From the NCBI GenBank assembly GCA_964496035.1, contig CAZBXI010000002.1, positions 1 to 64,000 on the forward strand: a stretch of DNA of 64,000 nucleotides, written 5' to 3'. The DNA is from EX4484-217-1 sp964496035 (GTDB lineage: Archaea > Thermoproteota > Thermoprotei_A > EX4484-217-1). The notes beneath the pieces were generated by a model. That model worked only from the letters and a program-made list of their open reading frames with translations. It had not been told where the DNA came from and did no database searches. This document shows, in pieces, positions 44,009 to 53,693 of the stretch (position 1 is the first letter of the stretch; each line of letters opens with the position of its first letter). Made by a program: the position numbers and the translations under genes.

Positions 44009-45586
44009 ATGAGATCAATGCTGTTACTTGCATCCATACTAATACTTGCCTTAGCTATACTAAGTTCTCCTACTGAAATATTCTTAAACTACATAATAAA
44101 AACTAGTGTAGTTGCGGGAAAAGCCTCAGAACAATACCAAATATTACCTTATATTGAACCTAGATCCTACAATATTACAGAGAAGCATGTAGTGGCTAAA
44201 GCTAACGGAGGATCAATATACCTCAGACTCATAGCCCTGGATGTATATACTGGCAGAGGATGGACTATTTCAGAAGTTACTTTAGTAGAATATCCTGAAA
44301 CAACAATTATAGCCTACAAAGCAGGTATTCTCAAAGAAGTCGAAGTAGTGCTTACATTAAATCCTAATAGGTTACCCAGGCTTGGGAAACTTTACATAAT
44401 ACCCTACCCTCAGCCATTAGTAGTTCCTGAAGGAATATTATATATTAAATCATATCATCCCGTACTTTACGAGCCATCAGGTATACTTTTTGGGAGCATG
44501 GACGTTACTAGAGAAATAATATATGGAATAATCCCTGCATTTGATATTTATCCCAGAGATAAAGCTTTCATAGCTTCAACGGCGACATTAAGAGATCTTG
44601 TTAAGGCAACAAATAGAACCAATACTAGAGTAAACAGAGAACTAACCCTAAGCGTAACATCAAGAATATACAACATGTCCAGGAAAATATATGCGCGGTT
44701 CGAGAATAAAACATTAAATGAACTACTACTATATATTAAGAATTTCCTAAAGGAGAATACTAAGTATTCTAGGGAAGACATTGAATTGCCCTTAGGTAAG
44801 GATTTAGTTGATTACTTCCTGTTTGAAAGGAAAAAAGGTACATGCATACACTATGCAAGCACAGCAGCGATACTATTAAGGCTTATGGGCCTAAGAACTA
44901 GAGTTGTTGTAGGCTACTTAGGAGAAACACTAGCTAATGGAACAATAGTATATAGGGAGCCAGGGCACATGTGGGTTGAAATTCTAATACCATACGTCGG
45001 CTGGATACCCTACGATCCATCACCGGAGATAGCTACCACTGCTGAGTCCTTTAGAAGAACATTAAGGTCCGCTTTAGTGAATATCGCCGTGGTCGAAGAG
45101 GAATTCGCCTCAAAACATTTGGAAAACGGAAGAAGAATCAAACTTAAGAGGCTAGAGTTTAAGAACGAAACATATGCTGAGCCGAGTTTTAGGGAGAAAG
45201 AAGCATCATCACTAAGAATAAACATATGGGATTCACTACCGTATATAATGCTAGGCTTTATGGTACTAGTATACTCTATCTCGGATATTAAAGTAGTATT
45301 TGGTAGGCTCTTTAGGCTTTATAGGAAAGAAGAAGTGAGTTTTAAATTTAAAAAGATCCTTAAAAATCTAAGCATGAAATACGGTTTAACCATTAATGAT
45401 TATGAGACGCCAAGAGAAGTTATCAGGAAAATATGTAAGCATATCGGTGATTCAGTGTTGAGAAAAGCTTTATTATCTACTTTAGAAGCATATGAGCAAC
45501 TAAGCTACGGCAAGGGTAGCTCTAAAGAATTTTACGATAGGTTAAGAAAGCTTTATAAGCATAATGGTGAAATTCATGATAACTGA
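44009..45586 (+). CDS. Membrane transglutaminase-like protein
   Basis: 525 residues. N-terminal membrane helix (4-20), an extracellular region, then the transglutaminase core: KGTCIHYASTAAILLRLMG (Cys), EPGHMWVEILI (His) and GWIPYDPSPE (Asp), an intact triad. A second membrane helix lies at about 408-427, followed by a cytoplasmic helical tail of about 95 residues like those of TgpA-type proteins. First gene of the transglutaminase-DUF58-MoxR cluster; the next gene overlaps by 23 bp. Confidence 0.85.
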   Translation: MRSMLLLASILILALAILSSPTEIFLNYIIKTSVVAGKASEQYQILPYIEPRSYNITEKHVVAKANGGSIYLRLIALDVYTGRGWTISEVTLVEYPETTIIAYKAGILKEVEVVLTLNPNRLPRLGKLYIIPYPQPLVVPEGILYIKSYHPVLYEPSGILFGSMDVTREIIYGIIPAFDIYPRDKAFIASTATLRDLVKATNRTNTRVNRELTLSVTSRIYNMSRKIYARFENKTLNELLLYIKNFLKENTKYSREDIELPLGKDLVDYFLFERKKGTCIHYASTAAILLRLMGLRTRVVVGYLGETLANGTIVYREPGHMWVEILIPYVGWIPYDPSPEIATTAESFRRTLRSALVNIAVVEEEFASKHLENGRRIKLKRLEFKNETYAEPSFREKEASSLRINIWDSLPYIMLGFMVLVYSISDIKVVFGRLFRLYRKEEVSFKFKKILKNLSMKYGLTINDYETPREVIRKICKHIGDSVLRKALLSTLEAYEQLSYGKGSSKEFYDRLRKLYKHNGEIHDN

Positions 45587-45908
45587 AGGACTACTTTTTG
45601 AACTTACAGTCCTTATTGCAATTTCTTCATTATTGTTGCGGACATTATACAGGGTAAATATTGAGAATTTGCCTTTAACGGTAGAAGAGGTCCATATACT
45701 CTATGAGGATAAAATTGTTACCCTTGAAAACGCTGTTTTTCTGCATGTAAAGGAATTCTCTAAAAAGTATGCAATAAAAGCCATACAGAAAATAAGATTG
45801 TCTATGCTTTTAGCGAGACTGAGAAGCCTATCTAGAAGGAGAAGAGACTATGTTGTAATCGGAAGAATATGTGAAAAAATCTATCACATGGTAAGTGAAA
45901 GGAAATGA
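45564..45908 (+). CDS. Small membrane protein of the MoxR/DUF58 cluster
   Basis: 114 residues: one N-terminal membrane helix (about 8-24) and a basic cytoplasmic part with RLSMLLARLRSLSRRRRDY. Overlaps the genes on both sides (23 and 4 bp), so it is part of the operon. No family recognised. Confidence 0.7.
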   Translation: MVKFMITEGLLFELTVLIAISSLLLRTLYRVNIENLPLTVEEVHILYEDKIVTLENAVFLHVKEFSKKYAIKAIQKIRLSMLLARLRSLSRRRRDYVVIGRICEKIYHMVSERK

Positions 45909-47089
45909 TTTACGTCACTAGTAAAACGGTAGGTATAGTTTTAAGCTCAGTTATAGTTCTAGTTTTAACATTTATCCTATATCCTTCAATAATAGTTGCT
46001 ATTTTACCTTCGACTATTCTGCTTTATCTATCAATATCCTTAACCATGTTCAAGCCCAAAATATCTGTAACATCGCGCATAACACCAAGCACTATAAATT
46101 TTGGGGAAATAGCTAATGTACGCGTTAAAATAAGAAGTCTTAAGAAAGTTTATGTTGAGATATATGATAATTTACCAAGTACTGTTGAAGTGGTCAAAGG
46201 AAAGCCGTGTTATAGAGGAAGGCTGAACAAGAATACTCGTATAGAATTCACGTATTCCGTAATACCTTTAACCCCTGGACTACATGAGTGGAAACCTCTC
46301 AGAGTCCATGTGAGAGATCCTTTAGGTTTATTTGAAGATGTTGTCCTCTTTGATATTCCAAGAAGACTTAGTGTTAAATTACCTAAAACCTATGTTAAGG
46401 TGCCTTCCAGAATATTCACTTATAGAACGCTTGGCGTTAGAGAATATTATGAACCATTATTTGATAAGGTAAAGCCTTATGCACCTGGCGATAGCTTAAA
46501 AAGGATAGTATTTAGAAGCATCCTAATGCCCGGAGGTTTACGTGTTAAACGCTTTACCAGCGAAGTACACGGTAAAATAATAAAGTCACAAGAATTAAGA
46601 GTAGTGCTTTTAATTAGCAGGGATTTTATACGTTTTTTCCATAAAGCATACGCTTTAGTCTTGTATGGTGTTTACAGGTTTTTCATTGAAAGCACTATGC
46701 TTGGTTGCTCTTTCAGCATAGCGTTTAATAATGTTCTAAAACAAGTAAAAAACTTTAACGAGCTTCATCGGGCTCTGAGTATGTTCAACGGAATGCCTGA
46801 TAAAGAGCTACTAGCTATGCTAATGAGGAACTTTAAGGGAATTATTATCGTAGACTATTTAACGCTACTTAGATTCTATAGAAAGCTTCAAGAAATAGAC
46901 ACACCTATACTTGTTATTATGCCCATTCCTGATAATTACGAATTACTGGACGAGATCAAGGGATTAGGTGAAGTACTGAAGGAATTCAAGAAAAAGTACA
47001 TGAGAGAGATCTCGGTGCTAAAGCTAAGAGAAGTACGGCTAATTTCACGCTCAATAGACTTTGAAAAGTTTCTTGAGGAGATTCTATGA
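45905..47089 (+). CDS. DUF58 family protein
   Basis: 394 residues. Two membrane helices near the N-terminus (8-45), a beta domain, then the DUF58 core with YGVREYYEPLFDKVKPYAPGD-like spacing (the family's REY...Y.pGD..r.I.w pattern; here VREYYEP, YAPGD and KRIVFR). DUF58 proteins work with MoxR ATPases, with a vWA-like fold. Overlaps the following gene by four bases. Confidence 0.82.
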   Translation: MIYVTSKTVGIVLSSVIVLVLTFILYPSIIVAILPSTILLYLSISLTMFKPKISVTSRITPSTINFGEIANVRVKIRSLKKVYVEIYDNLPSTVEVVKGKPCYRGRLNKNTRIEFTYSVIPLTPGLHEWKPLRVHVRDPLGLFEDVVLFDIPRRLSVKLPKTYVKVPSRIFTYRTLGVREYYEPLFDKVKPYAPGDSLKRIVFRSILMPGGLRVKRFTSEVHGKIIKSQELRVVLLISRDFIRFFHKAYALVLYGVYRFFIESTMLGCSFSIAFNNVLKQVKNFNELHRALSMFNGMPDKELLAMLMRNFKGIIIVDYLTLLRFYRKLQEIDTPILVIMPIPDNYELLDEIKGLGEVLKEFKKKYMREISVLKLREVRLISRSIDFEKFLEEIL

Positions 47090-47715
47090 GAGATCGTGTA
47101 AAAAACATGTCATACAATTATTTGTTACTTATCATTTCAGCCGTATTACCTGTGCTCTATATTACTGAAGTAATTACTGAAAATATGTTTCATAAACTAT
47201 TATATGTAATATTTTTCACCTTATCATCTTATGCTGTGCTTCTTGAAAAATATAAGTTTCACATGCTAATGTTCTTCATAGGTGCTGTTCTCACATACGT
47301 TGGTATGCCTTTTCCCCTAATATTATCCTTATGGTTATTTTCCCTAGTATTTTCAAGAAAACCTTATGCCATAATATTAGGTGCTGGAGTAGCATACGTG
47401 ATTATGCTCAAGTTGAAAACTCTTGGTCTTGAAAGTAGTTTAGCTCCATATAGCTCTATTATATTAGATACGAGTTTGAACTATCTTGAACTATCACTTA
47501 TTCTTCTAGGACTGATCTCCGTAATAGCCATAGCATTTATAGCTGATGTGAAACGTTTTGAAATCGGTAGTTTAGCTCAAATACTAGCTTTAGTAGTTAT
47601 CGTAGAAGCAATATTGGTAGTTATCTCATGGGTAAATGTTTTAACGTCTGTGGTAACTGTTTATGGTATTTCAACAATACTGTTTATTAGAGCTATTGAA
47701 AAGCATCGTACGTAA
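47086..47715 (+). CDS. Multi-pass membrane protein of the MoxR/DUF58 cluster
   Basis: 209 residues with about seven hydrophobic segments covering nearly the whole length. No motif recognised. Last gene of the + strand cluster; it ends two bases before the convergent moxR gene. Confidence 0.65.
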   Translation: MRDRVKNMSYNYLLLIISAVLPVLYITEVITENMFHKLLYVIFFTLSSYAVLLEKYKFHMLMFFIGAVLTYVGMPFPLILSLWLFSLVFSRKPYAIILGAGVAYVIMLKLKTLGLESSLAPYSSIILDTSLNYLELSLILLGLISVIAIAFIADVKRFEIGSLAQILALVVIVEAILVVISWVNVLTSVVTVYGISTILFIRAIEKHRT

Positions 47716-47716
47716 T

Positions 47717-48679
47717 CTACCATGGAACTCTAATTTTCTTTAATATCTCTTCATTTATTATATTTACTATCTTAGCGTAATTTTCCCTTGGCGTTCCATA
47801 CCCTGCTACTCTGGGGTTAAGCCTTATTCTATGCCATAGAACATATGGTGCAAGATACTTTACATCATCGGGTATAACGTATTTTCTCCCGCGTATTGCT
47901 GCAAGGGCTTTGGCTGTTCTTAAAAGGGTAACCGATGTTCTTGGCGAAACACCTAGCACTATTTCAGGTATTTCTCTAGTTCTCTGAACAATTTCGACAA
48001 TGTACTTCATAATTTTCCGTTCAATATGTACTTCTGAAGCTTCATTTATTGCCTTAACTAAGTCATCTCTTGAAATTATAGGGCTTAACCTTGGTTCTAG
48101 ACCTTTAAGTTCATGGTCTTTTGCAACAATAGCTAGTTCAACATCTAAACCAGGATAGTCTAGGTTTATAGCTAAACTGAACCGGTCAATTTGCGTTTCA
48201 GGTAGTGGAAACACGCCCTCGGTTTCCCATGGGTTTTCTGTGGCAATTATCATGAAGGGTTCAGGTAGGTTATAGGTGTCACCTTCTATGGTAACGCATC
48301 TTTCCTGCATAGCTTCTAATAGCGCGCTTTGGGTTTTAGGTGATGCTCTATTTATCTCATCAATTAAGACTATGTTCGCAAATATAGGGCCTAAAACAGT
48401 TCTTAATTCTCCTGTTTTAGGATCTACTATTTTCGCGCCGATTATGTCTGAAGGTATCATGTCCGGGGTCATTTGTATTCTTTTAAATTTCAACCCTAGA
48501 ACTTCGGCAAATAGCTTGGCCATCAGTGTTTTCGCTGTGCCTGGAGGGCCTTCGATGAGCATATGTCCTCTACTTAGGAGAGTTACCGTCATTAACTCTA
48601 TTTCCCTTAACCTGTCTATAACATAGTCGCTAATAGTTCTTTGTATTTTTTCGAAAATTTTCTGCGCTAAAGTAGTCAA
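47717..48679 (-). CDS. MoxR-family AAA+ ATPase
   Basis: 320 residues. Walker A GPPGTAKT, Walker B VLIDEINRA, sensor 1 ATENPWETEG, Arg finger region ETQIDRFS and sensor 2 GVSPRTSVTLLRTAKALAA are complete. MoxR ATPases act as chaperones with vWA/DUF58 partners, here encoded tail to tail. On its own strand it follows the FMN reductase gene by three bases. Confidence 0.9.
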   Translation of the reverse strand: MTTLAQKIFEKIQRTISDYVIDRLREIELMTVTLLSRGHMLIEGPPGTAKTLMAKLFAEVLGLKFKRIQMTPDMIPSDIIGAKIVDPKTGELRTVLGPIFANIVLIDEINRASPKTQSALLEAMQERCVTIEGDTYNLPEPFMIIATENPWETEGVFPLPETQIDRFSLAINLDYPGLDVELAIVAKDHELKGLEPRLSPIISRDDLVKAINEASEVHIERKIMKYIVEIVQRTREIPEIVLGVSPRTSVTLLRTAKALAAIRGRKYVIPDDVKYLAPYVLWHRIRLNPRVAGYGTPRENYAKIVNIINEEILKKIRVPW

Positions 48680-48682
48680 CGT

Positions 48683-49402
48683 TTATTCCCGCATAAGTTT
48701 TGTTATTATTCTGCTTCTTTCCCTAAATACTTTCTCCTTATTCTCCTCAGCAACTCTCCTAATTTCACCTTTAATCTTAGAAATCCATTCTTTCAATCCT
48801 ATATCAAACCATATGTCTTTAAATTCGCTAACAAGTTTAGCCATTAACGTAACAGATCTACCTACATTAGCTGCTTCTAAGAGTGTTTCATTATCGTTTA
48901 AAACATCTCCTTGCACATTAAAGAAGGATAATGCAAATGGAGGTATTATGAAACCCATGGAGTTTAGCGTAGCATACATTAGGGATATGAGCTGTATTTC
49001 ACCACTATCGTTGCCTACAGCGATAATGCCTGCTACTTTACCTTCAACCCAGCTTCTACCGCTAACGAAAATCATGTTTTCTAAAGCAGTTAATCTATCA
49101 ATTACTCTTTTAATTATACTCGATGGAGAGTACCAGTATATTGGTGTTGCAAAAATTACCCCATCAGCTTTAAGTATCTCGTCATATATTTTCCTCATAT
49201 CATCGTCAATAACACAGGGGTATCTACATGCTAGAGGTTCATCAGATAAACATCCAATGCAGTCTTTAATATCATACTCGTAAAGATTAATGATTTCTGT
49301 TGTTGCACCAAGTTTCTTTGCTGCTTCCAAGGCTATTTTCAGCAATTTGTAAGTATTACCGTATGTTCTAGGCGATCCATTTAAACCCAAGATGTATACC
49401 AT
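48683..49402 (-). CDS. Flavodoxin-like NADPH-dependent FMN reductase
   Basis: 239 residues. LGLNGSPRTYGNTYKLL is the FMN phosphate loop, FATPIYWYSPSSIIKRVIDR the second flavin contact. CIGCLSDEPLACRYPC gives four cysteines between the two, as in iron-sulfur flavoproteins, but the compact Isf motif (CxxCxxC-x5-C) is not exact. A redox role with ferredoxin or NADPH is likely. Confidence 0.8.
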   Translation of the reverse strand: MVYILGLNGSPRTYGNTYKLLKIALEAAKKLGATTEIINLYEYDIKDCIGCLSDEPLACRYPCVIDDDMRKIYDEILKADGVIFATPIYWYSPSSIIKRVIDRLTALENMIFVSGRSWVEGKVAGIIAVGNDSGEIQLISLMYATLNSMGFIIPPFALSFFNVQGDVLNDNETLLEAANVGRSVTLMAKLVSEFKDIWFDIGLKEWISKIKGEIRRVAEENKEKVFRERSRIITKLMRE

Positions 49403-49443
49403 GGGTAATCACCCAAGACCATGCTATCTAGAAACCTACTCTG

Positions 49444-50196
49444 CTAAACAGTAAATAATTTTCTAAAATTATTGTAAATAATTTTCTTGACATCCTCAAC
49501 ACTAAGCTTCTTTACCTTTGAAACATATTCTACGGTTTCCTTCACCATTAGCGGGTTAAGTTTCAAACCACGATAAATATAGGGCCCATCACTTTCAGTA
49601 AGTAGAAATTCTAAGTCCAAGTAATCTATGATCCTTCTATGCTTGTCTTGAATTGTGAAAGCAGGGTTTATTGAAATAAAGTAGCCTGAATATGTTATCT
49701 CATCTACGAGTTCTATGGGTCCTGTATACCAGTGGAAAACCGCTTTCTCAATATCGTATTTTCTAAGAAGTTCTAGGACTTCGCTCCATGTATTTACTGC
49801 ATGTATGTTTACAGTTAACTCATACTCTCGTGCTGCTTGAAGAAACTCCATGAAGAATTCTCTTTGCCTATCTATTGTCTCAGGAACAAATTTTCTATCT
49901 AGACCTATTTCACCTAAACATTTAACATCGTATTTACCTATAAGGTTAATTACTTCCTTAACATGTTTTCTAGGAGTATTGCTCACCTCCCAAGGATGTA
50001 TTCCAATACATGGTACGATGTTATTGAATTTAGAGGCCAAATTTAGTGTTTCAATAGAAGATTCAAGGTCGTCTGAAACTGCGGCAATAACAAGTACCTT
50101 CAAATATTCTACCATGTCGTTGATATCATACTCGTAAAGGTGGCAGTGCGAGTCTACATAAGGTATATTCAAAACCCACCCCTCATTGTCGCACAT
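49444..50196 (-). CDS. TatD-family metal-dependent hydrolase
   Basis: 250 residues. YVDSHCHLYEY provides the first metal HxH, CLGEIGLD the Glu, NIHAVNTW and VFHWYTG the following His residues and LTESDGPY the Asp. Normal size for TatD DNases. Starts a minus-strand unit with the FMN reductase and MoxR genes. Confidence 0.85.
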   Translation of the reverse strand: MCDNEGWVLNIPYVDSHCHLYEYDINDMVEYLKVLVIAAVSDDLESSIETLNLASKFNNIVPCIGIHPWEVSNTPRKHVKEVINLIGKYDVKCLGEIGLDRKFVPETIDRQREFFMEFLQAAREYELTVNIHAVNTWSEVLELLRKYDIEKAVFHWYTGPIELVDEITYSGYFISINPAFTIQDKHRRIIDYLDLEFLLTESDGPYIYRGLKLNPLMVKETVEYVSKVKKLSVEDVKKIIYNNFRKLFTV

Positions 50197-50297
50197 TATA
50201 TGGACATGTTTCTCATGTTTATTTAAAATTATGTTAGGTACTTTTATTTTAAACTTTAAAAATACAGAAGTACGCTAATAGCGAGGATAAGGGCGTA

Positions 50298-50921
50298 ATG
50301 TTAGTAGCTATGGGGAGAGAAACTATGAAAGCATGTAGAGTCGCAATTTACGTAGGACCTAAATGTGTGACATGTAAGGAGATGATTGAGGAAATATGTG
50401 GTGCAGATAATAGGCTGAATTTGGGATTAACTGTAGAAGTTATTGAAAAAGAGCATGAATATTTTAAGAAAACAAGAGCTCCTATGACTGTGTTTTTCGG
50501 CGTTTTTGATGGAAGACTAAGGTACGTCGGTTGGATGTGCTGCCATATGGTTAGGGTTATTGAGAAAAACTTAATAATGCTTGCTAAGTCAGTGAAAGCT
50601 AAAATACCTAAGGATTTACTGGAAACTCTTCGACAATTAAATAAATTGAATATTGAAATGTTCACTTCACCTCTATGTCCTACAGGTTGTCCAGATATTG
50701 CTGAAGCATTAGCTAACATCGTTACTGCATGCAGTAATGTTTCCTGCACTGTTGTAGGAGCTATAGAAGCTCTAGATTTAATGGACGAACTTGGAATTTC
50801 AAAATTACCAACATTAATTTTAAATAACAAGCTGAAATGCTCTCCTAGAGGTAAATCTGTTAAAGATGCTTATAATAGTTTAAAGGAAATCATAGTTAAA
50901 AACTTGGATAAGATAAGATGA
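50298..50921 (+). CDS. Double thioredoxin-fold protein with variant Cys motifs
   Basis: 207 residues, two thioredoxin-like halves as in archaeal protein disulfide oxidoreductase (PDO). The first half has GPKCVTCKEM (CxxC) near residue 26 and a CC pair near 76; the second has SPLCPTGCPD, a C-x3-C where PDO has CPYC. The cis-Pro loops (RAPMTVFF and ISKLPTLIL) are in place. Probably a thiol-disulfide enzyme of altered redox potential. The start may be the ATG at 50298 or 50310. Confidence 0.7.
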   Translation: MLVAMGRETMKACRVAIYVGPKCVTCKEMIEEICGADNRLNLGLTVEVIEKEHEYFKKTRAPMTVFFGVFDGRLRYVGWMCCHMVRVIEKNLIMLAKSVKAKIPKDLLETLRQLNKLNIEMFTSPLCPTGCPDIAEALANIVTACSNVSCTVVGAIEALDLMDELGISKLPTLILNNKLKCSPRGKSVKDAYNSLKEIIVKNLDKIR

Positions 50922-50990
50922 TAATTTATTTAGCAAAGAAGTTAAATAGTATTCCAACATCTTAAGCTTTTAGGTGAAAATTTTGCACCA

Positions 50991-52346
50991 ATGGAATTAA
51001 AACAGTTAAAATCTATACTTAACCCCGAACTTCTACCAAGTAAATGGTATAACATTGTTCCAGAACTTCCTGAACCCCCTCCACCACCTTTAGATCCGCA
51101 AACATTAAAGCCGATAAGTATTTCTAAGCTTGAAAGACTATTTGCGAAAGAGCTAATTAGACAGGAAGTCTCTACTGAAATTTTCATAAAAATACCTGAG
51201 GAAATTAGAGAAGCGTATATTGAACTTAGCAGACCAACGCCGCTCTTTAGAGCTTATAGGCTTGAGAAAGCGCTGAATACTCCAGCTAAAATATACTTTA
51301 AGTATGAAGGAGTCTTACCTACAGGAGCTCATAAGGTAAATACTGCAGTAGCTCAAGTATATTACAATAAGGTTCAAGGCATTGAAAGAGTTGTTACAGA
51401 AACTGGAGCTGGGCAGTGGGGTAGTGCGCTATCACTTGCAGGGGCAATATATGGTGTTAAAGTTAGGGTCTTCATGGTTAGAAGTAGTTATATGCAGAAA
51501 CCTTACAGGAGAATTTTGATGGAAATCTACGGTGCAGAAGTGTTTCCAAGCCCAAGCACAATAACTAGTGTTGGAAGAAAAATTCTAAAAGAGGACCCAG
51601 AACACCCAGGAAGTTTAGGTATAGCTATAAGTGAAGCTATAGAGGATGTTTTAAGGGATGAGAAGAGCAGGTACTGTCTAGGTAGTGTTCTAAACCATGT
51701 GCTATTACACCAGACAATTATAGGTTTAGAAGCTAAAATGCAAATGGAGGAGCTTGGAGAATACCCTAACTACATTATTGGATGTGTTGGCGGTGGAAGT
51801 AATTTTGCAGGAATAGCTTACCCGTTTGTAAGGGACGTTTTAAAGGGTAAAAGTGTGATAGAATTCGTAGCTGTTGAACCTAAAGCAGCACCAACAATGA
51901 CTCGTGGAAAATACACATATGACTATGGAGATACAGGAGAATTAACACCACTGCTTAAAATGCACACCGTAGGCCATAAGTACAGGGTGCCTCCAATACA
52001 TGCTGGAGGGTTAAGATATCATGGAGTAGCGCCGACAATAAGCATTCTAGTAAACCATGGGATAGTAAAACCAATAGCCTATCATCAAAACGAAGTTTTT
52101 AGAGCGGCAGTTTTCTTCTCAAAACACGAAGGAATAGTTCCAGCGCCGGAATCAGCACATGCGGTAAAAGCGGCAATAGATATTGCAAGAAACCTTAAGA
52201 AAAGCAACGAAAAGAAAGTGATACTATTCAACCTAAGCGGTCATGGACTACTAGATCTATCAGGTTATCAAGAATATCTTGAAGGAAAACTACCAGACTA
52301 TGAACCTGAAAGAATAAACCTAATGTATCTGCCAAAGATACAGTGA
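50991..52346 (+). CDS. trpB2: Tryptophan synthase beta chain-like protein (TrpB2 type)
   Basis: 451 residues, the longer TrpB2 class. PLP Lys in PTGAHKVNTAVAQVYY; ETGAGQWGSALSLAG and the phosphate loop CVGGGSNFAGIAYP are present, as is GLRYHGVAPTIS typical of this class. TrpB2 condenses indole and serine, often without a TrpA partner; none is seen here. Stands alone. Confidence 0.9.
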   Translation: MELKQLKSILNPELLPSKWYNIVPELPEPPPPPLDPQTLKPISISKLERLFAKELIRQEVSTEIFIKIPEEIREAYIELSRPTPLFRAYRLEKALNTPAKIYFKYEGVLPTGAHKVNTAVAQVYYNKVQGIERVVTETGAGQWGSALSLAGAIYGVKVRVFMVRSSYMQKPYRRILMEIYGAEVFPSPSTITSVGRKILKEDPEHPGSLGIAISEAIEDVLRDEKSRYCLGSVLNHVLLHQTIIGLEAKMQMEELGEYPNYIIGCVGGGSNFAGIAYPFVRDVLKGKSVIEFVAVEPKAAPTMTRGKYTYDYGDTGELTPLLKMHTVGHKYRVPPIHAGGLRYHGVAPTISILVNHGIVKPIAYHQNEVFRAAVFFSKHEGIVPAPESAHAVKAAIDIARNLKKSNEKKVILFNLSGHGLLDLSGYQEYLEGKLPDYEPERINLMYLPKIQ

Positions 52347-52380
52347 AGCTCTAACTTATTTTTAACCTTTAATTTCATCA

Positions 52381-53565
52381 TCACGTTTCCGTAGCTATAA
52401 ATGACTCAGCATGCTCTGCTAATGTTTCAAGCACTTTGCCCGCATCTATCTGGGCTATGGGTGGTATAGTTCTTTGTTTTGGAGGTTCCTCTCCAGGTTT
52501 AAGTATTCCTCTCGTTACTAGCTCGTCAAGAATTTGTTCTTTTAACTCCTCATCACATAATGGACTATGATATATTATTGATAATGATTTTAAAATCATT
52601 TCCTTAATGTGCTCTGTTCCTCTTTCTTCATGAACATGCGGGTTTCTTGGCTCAACCTGAAATACTTCAACACCTTTACTTATAACATCTTCATACTTTG
52701 TTTGTTTTAGGCCGCTAAACTGCTCAACTAAGTATATTAGTTCATATGGTTCTATAGCAAACCCTTCAGCAAATTCCATAACTTCAGCAAGCTTCATAGT
52801 CATTGCGTGGTCTCCTGAATTTCCTGTTTTAACTATATCTGTTTCGAAACGGGTTAATCTCCCAAGTAGCATATTAATGTATTTGTTAGTTATCTCAGAT
52901 ACCCTACCTCTCCTTCTAAAGTAGAACCCTTTACCTACGAATTTTGTTTTATAAGGCCATCTAATTCTAACCATAGCGTATGGTGTTCTTGAAGCTAAGA
53001 ATGTGGAAGCATATATTTTAGCATACTCATAAACAGCTCCTGGAATGTAGTTGTCAGAATCTATGAAACCTATAAATTCTTTACCTAAAGCCTTAGCCAA
53101 TATTATACCTAAAACCATACCTTCCCCTTTACCATCTCTTACAACATCACCCTCTAAAATACTTGTGTAATTTACCTTCTTCAACGCGAGACCCCATGCT
53201 GGATCCTTCTGATGTATCATAATGAACGACCTTCTAGAGAACCTGTAGAAGTGAAGTACAGTATCTACCTCTATTTGATAACGGTCAATAGGAGCTCTTG
53301 AAGAATTAGACACAATAATAACCAGTACGTCATGAGGTATACCGCTTAAAACACCTTCTAGGATATTTGGTTTTTCATTTTTAACTGGAAGAATTATCGC
53401 CATTCTACTTTCTACTTCCTTTATTTCATCAACGCTGAATCTTAACACGTGGAAGTCTTCACTTAAGCTTTTCATACTTCCACTATCCATTTCTATAACA
53501 CGCTGCACATCGTGTATTCTTAAAGCGCCAAGTCTTTCAGAATATCGTGGAATTTCAATTCTCAA
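52381..53565 (-). CDS. mpgS: Mannosyl-3-phosphoglycerate synthase
   Basis: 394 residues of GT family 55. Starts RIEIPRYSERLGALRIHDVQ; GKGEGMVLGIILAKALG, FIDSDNYIPGAVYEYAK (metal-binding DxD-like) and NPHVHEERGTEHIKEMI are characteristic. It joins GDP-mannose to 3-phosphoglycerate for the compatible solute mannosylglycerate, typical of hyperthermophiles. The phosphatase MpgP is not next to it; the HAD protein at 43.3 kb is a possible but unproven partner. Confidence 0.9.
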   Translation of the reverse strand: MRIEIPRYSERLGALRIHDVQRVIEMDSGSMKSLSEDFHVLRFSVDEIKEVESRMAIILPVKNEKPNILEGVLSGIPHDVLVIIVSNSSRAPIDRYQIEVDTVLHFYRFSRRSFIMIHQKDPAWGLALKKVNYTSILEGDVVRDGKGEGMVLGIILAKALGKEFIGFIDSDNYIPGAVYEYAKIYASTFLASRTPYAMVRIRWPYKTKFVGKGFYFRRRGRVSEITNKYINMLLGRLTRFETDIVKTGNSGDHAMTMKLAEVMEFAEGFAIEPYELIYLVEQFSGLKQTKYEDVISKGVEVFQVEPRNPHVHEERGTEHIKEMILKSLSIIYHSPLCDEELKEQILDELVTRGILKPGEEPPKQRTIPPIAQIDAGKVLETLAEHAESFIATET

Positions 53566-53693
53566 TTAGACTCGCCTCAGATGTTTTGACTTCTTATGTC
53601 AAACTATGTGGTCTAAGTTTAATTTAACGTTTCCCGAAAAGTTAGATTTACATTTTAAGAAATAAATGTTTTAAATACAGAAGATTCTATGCT

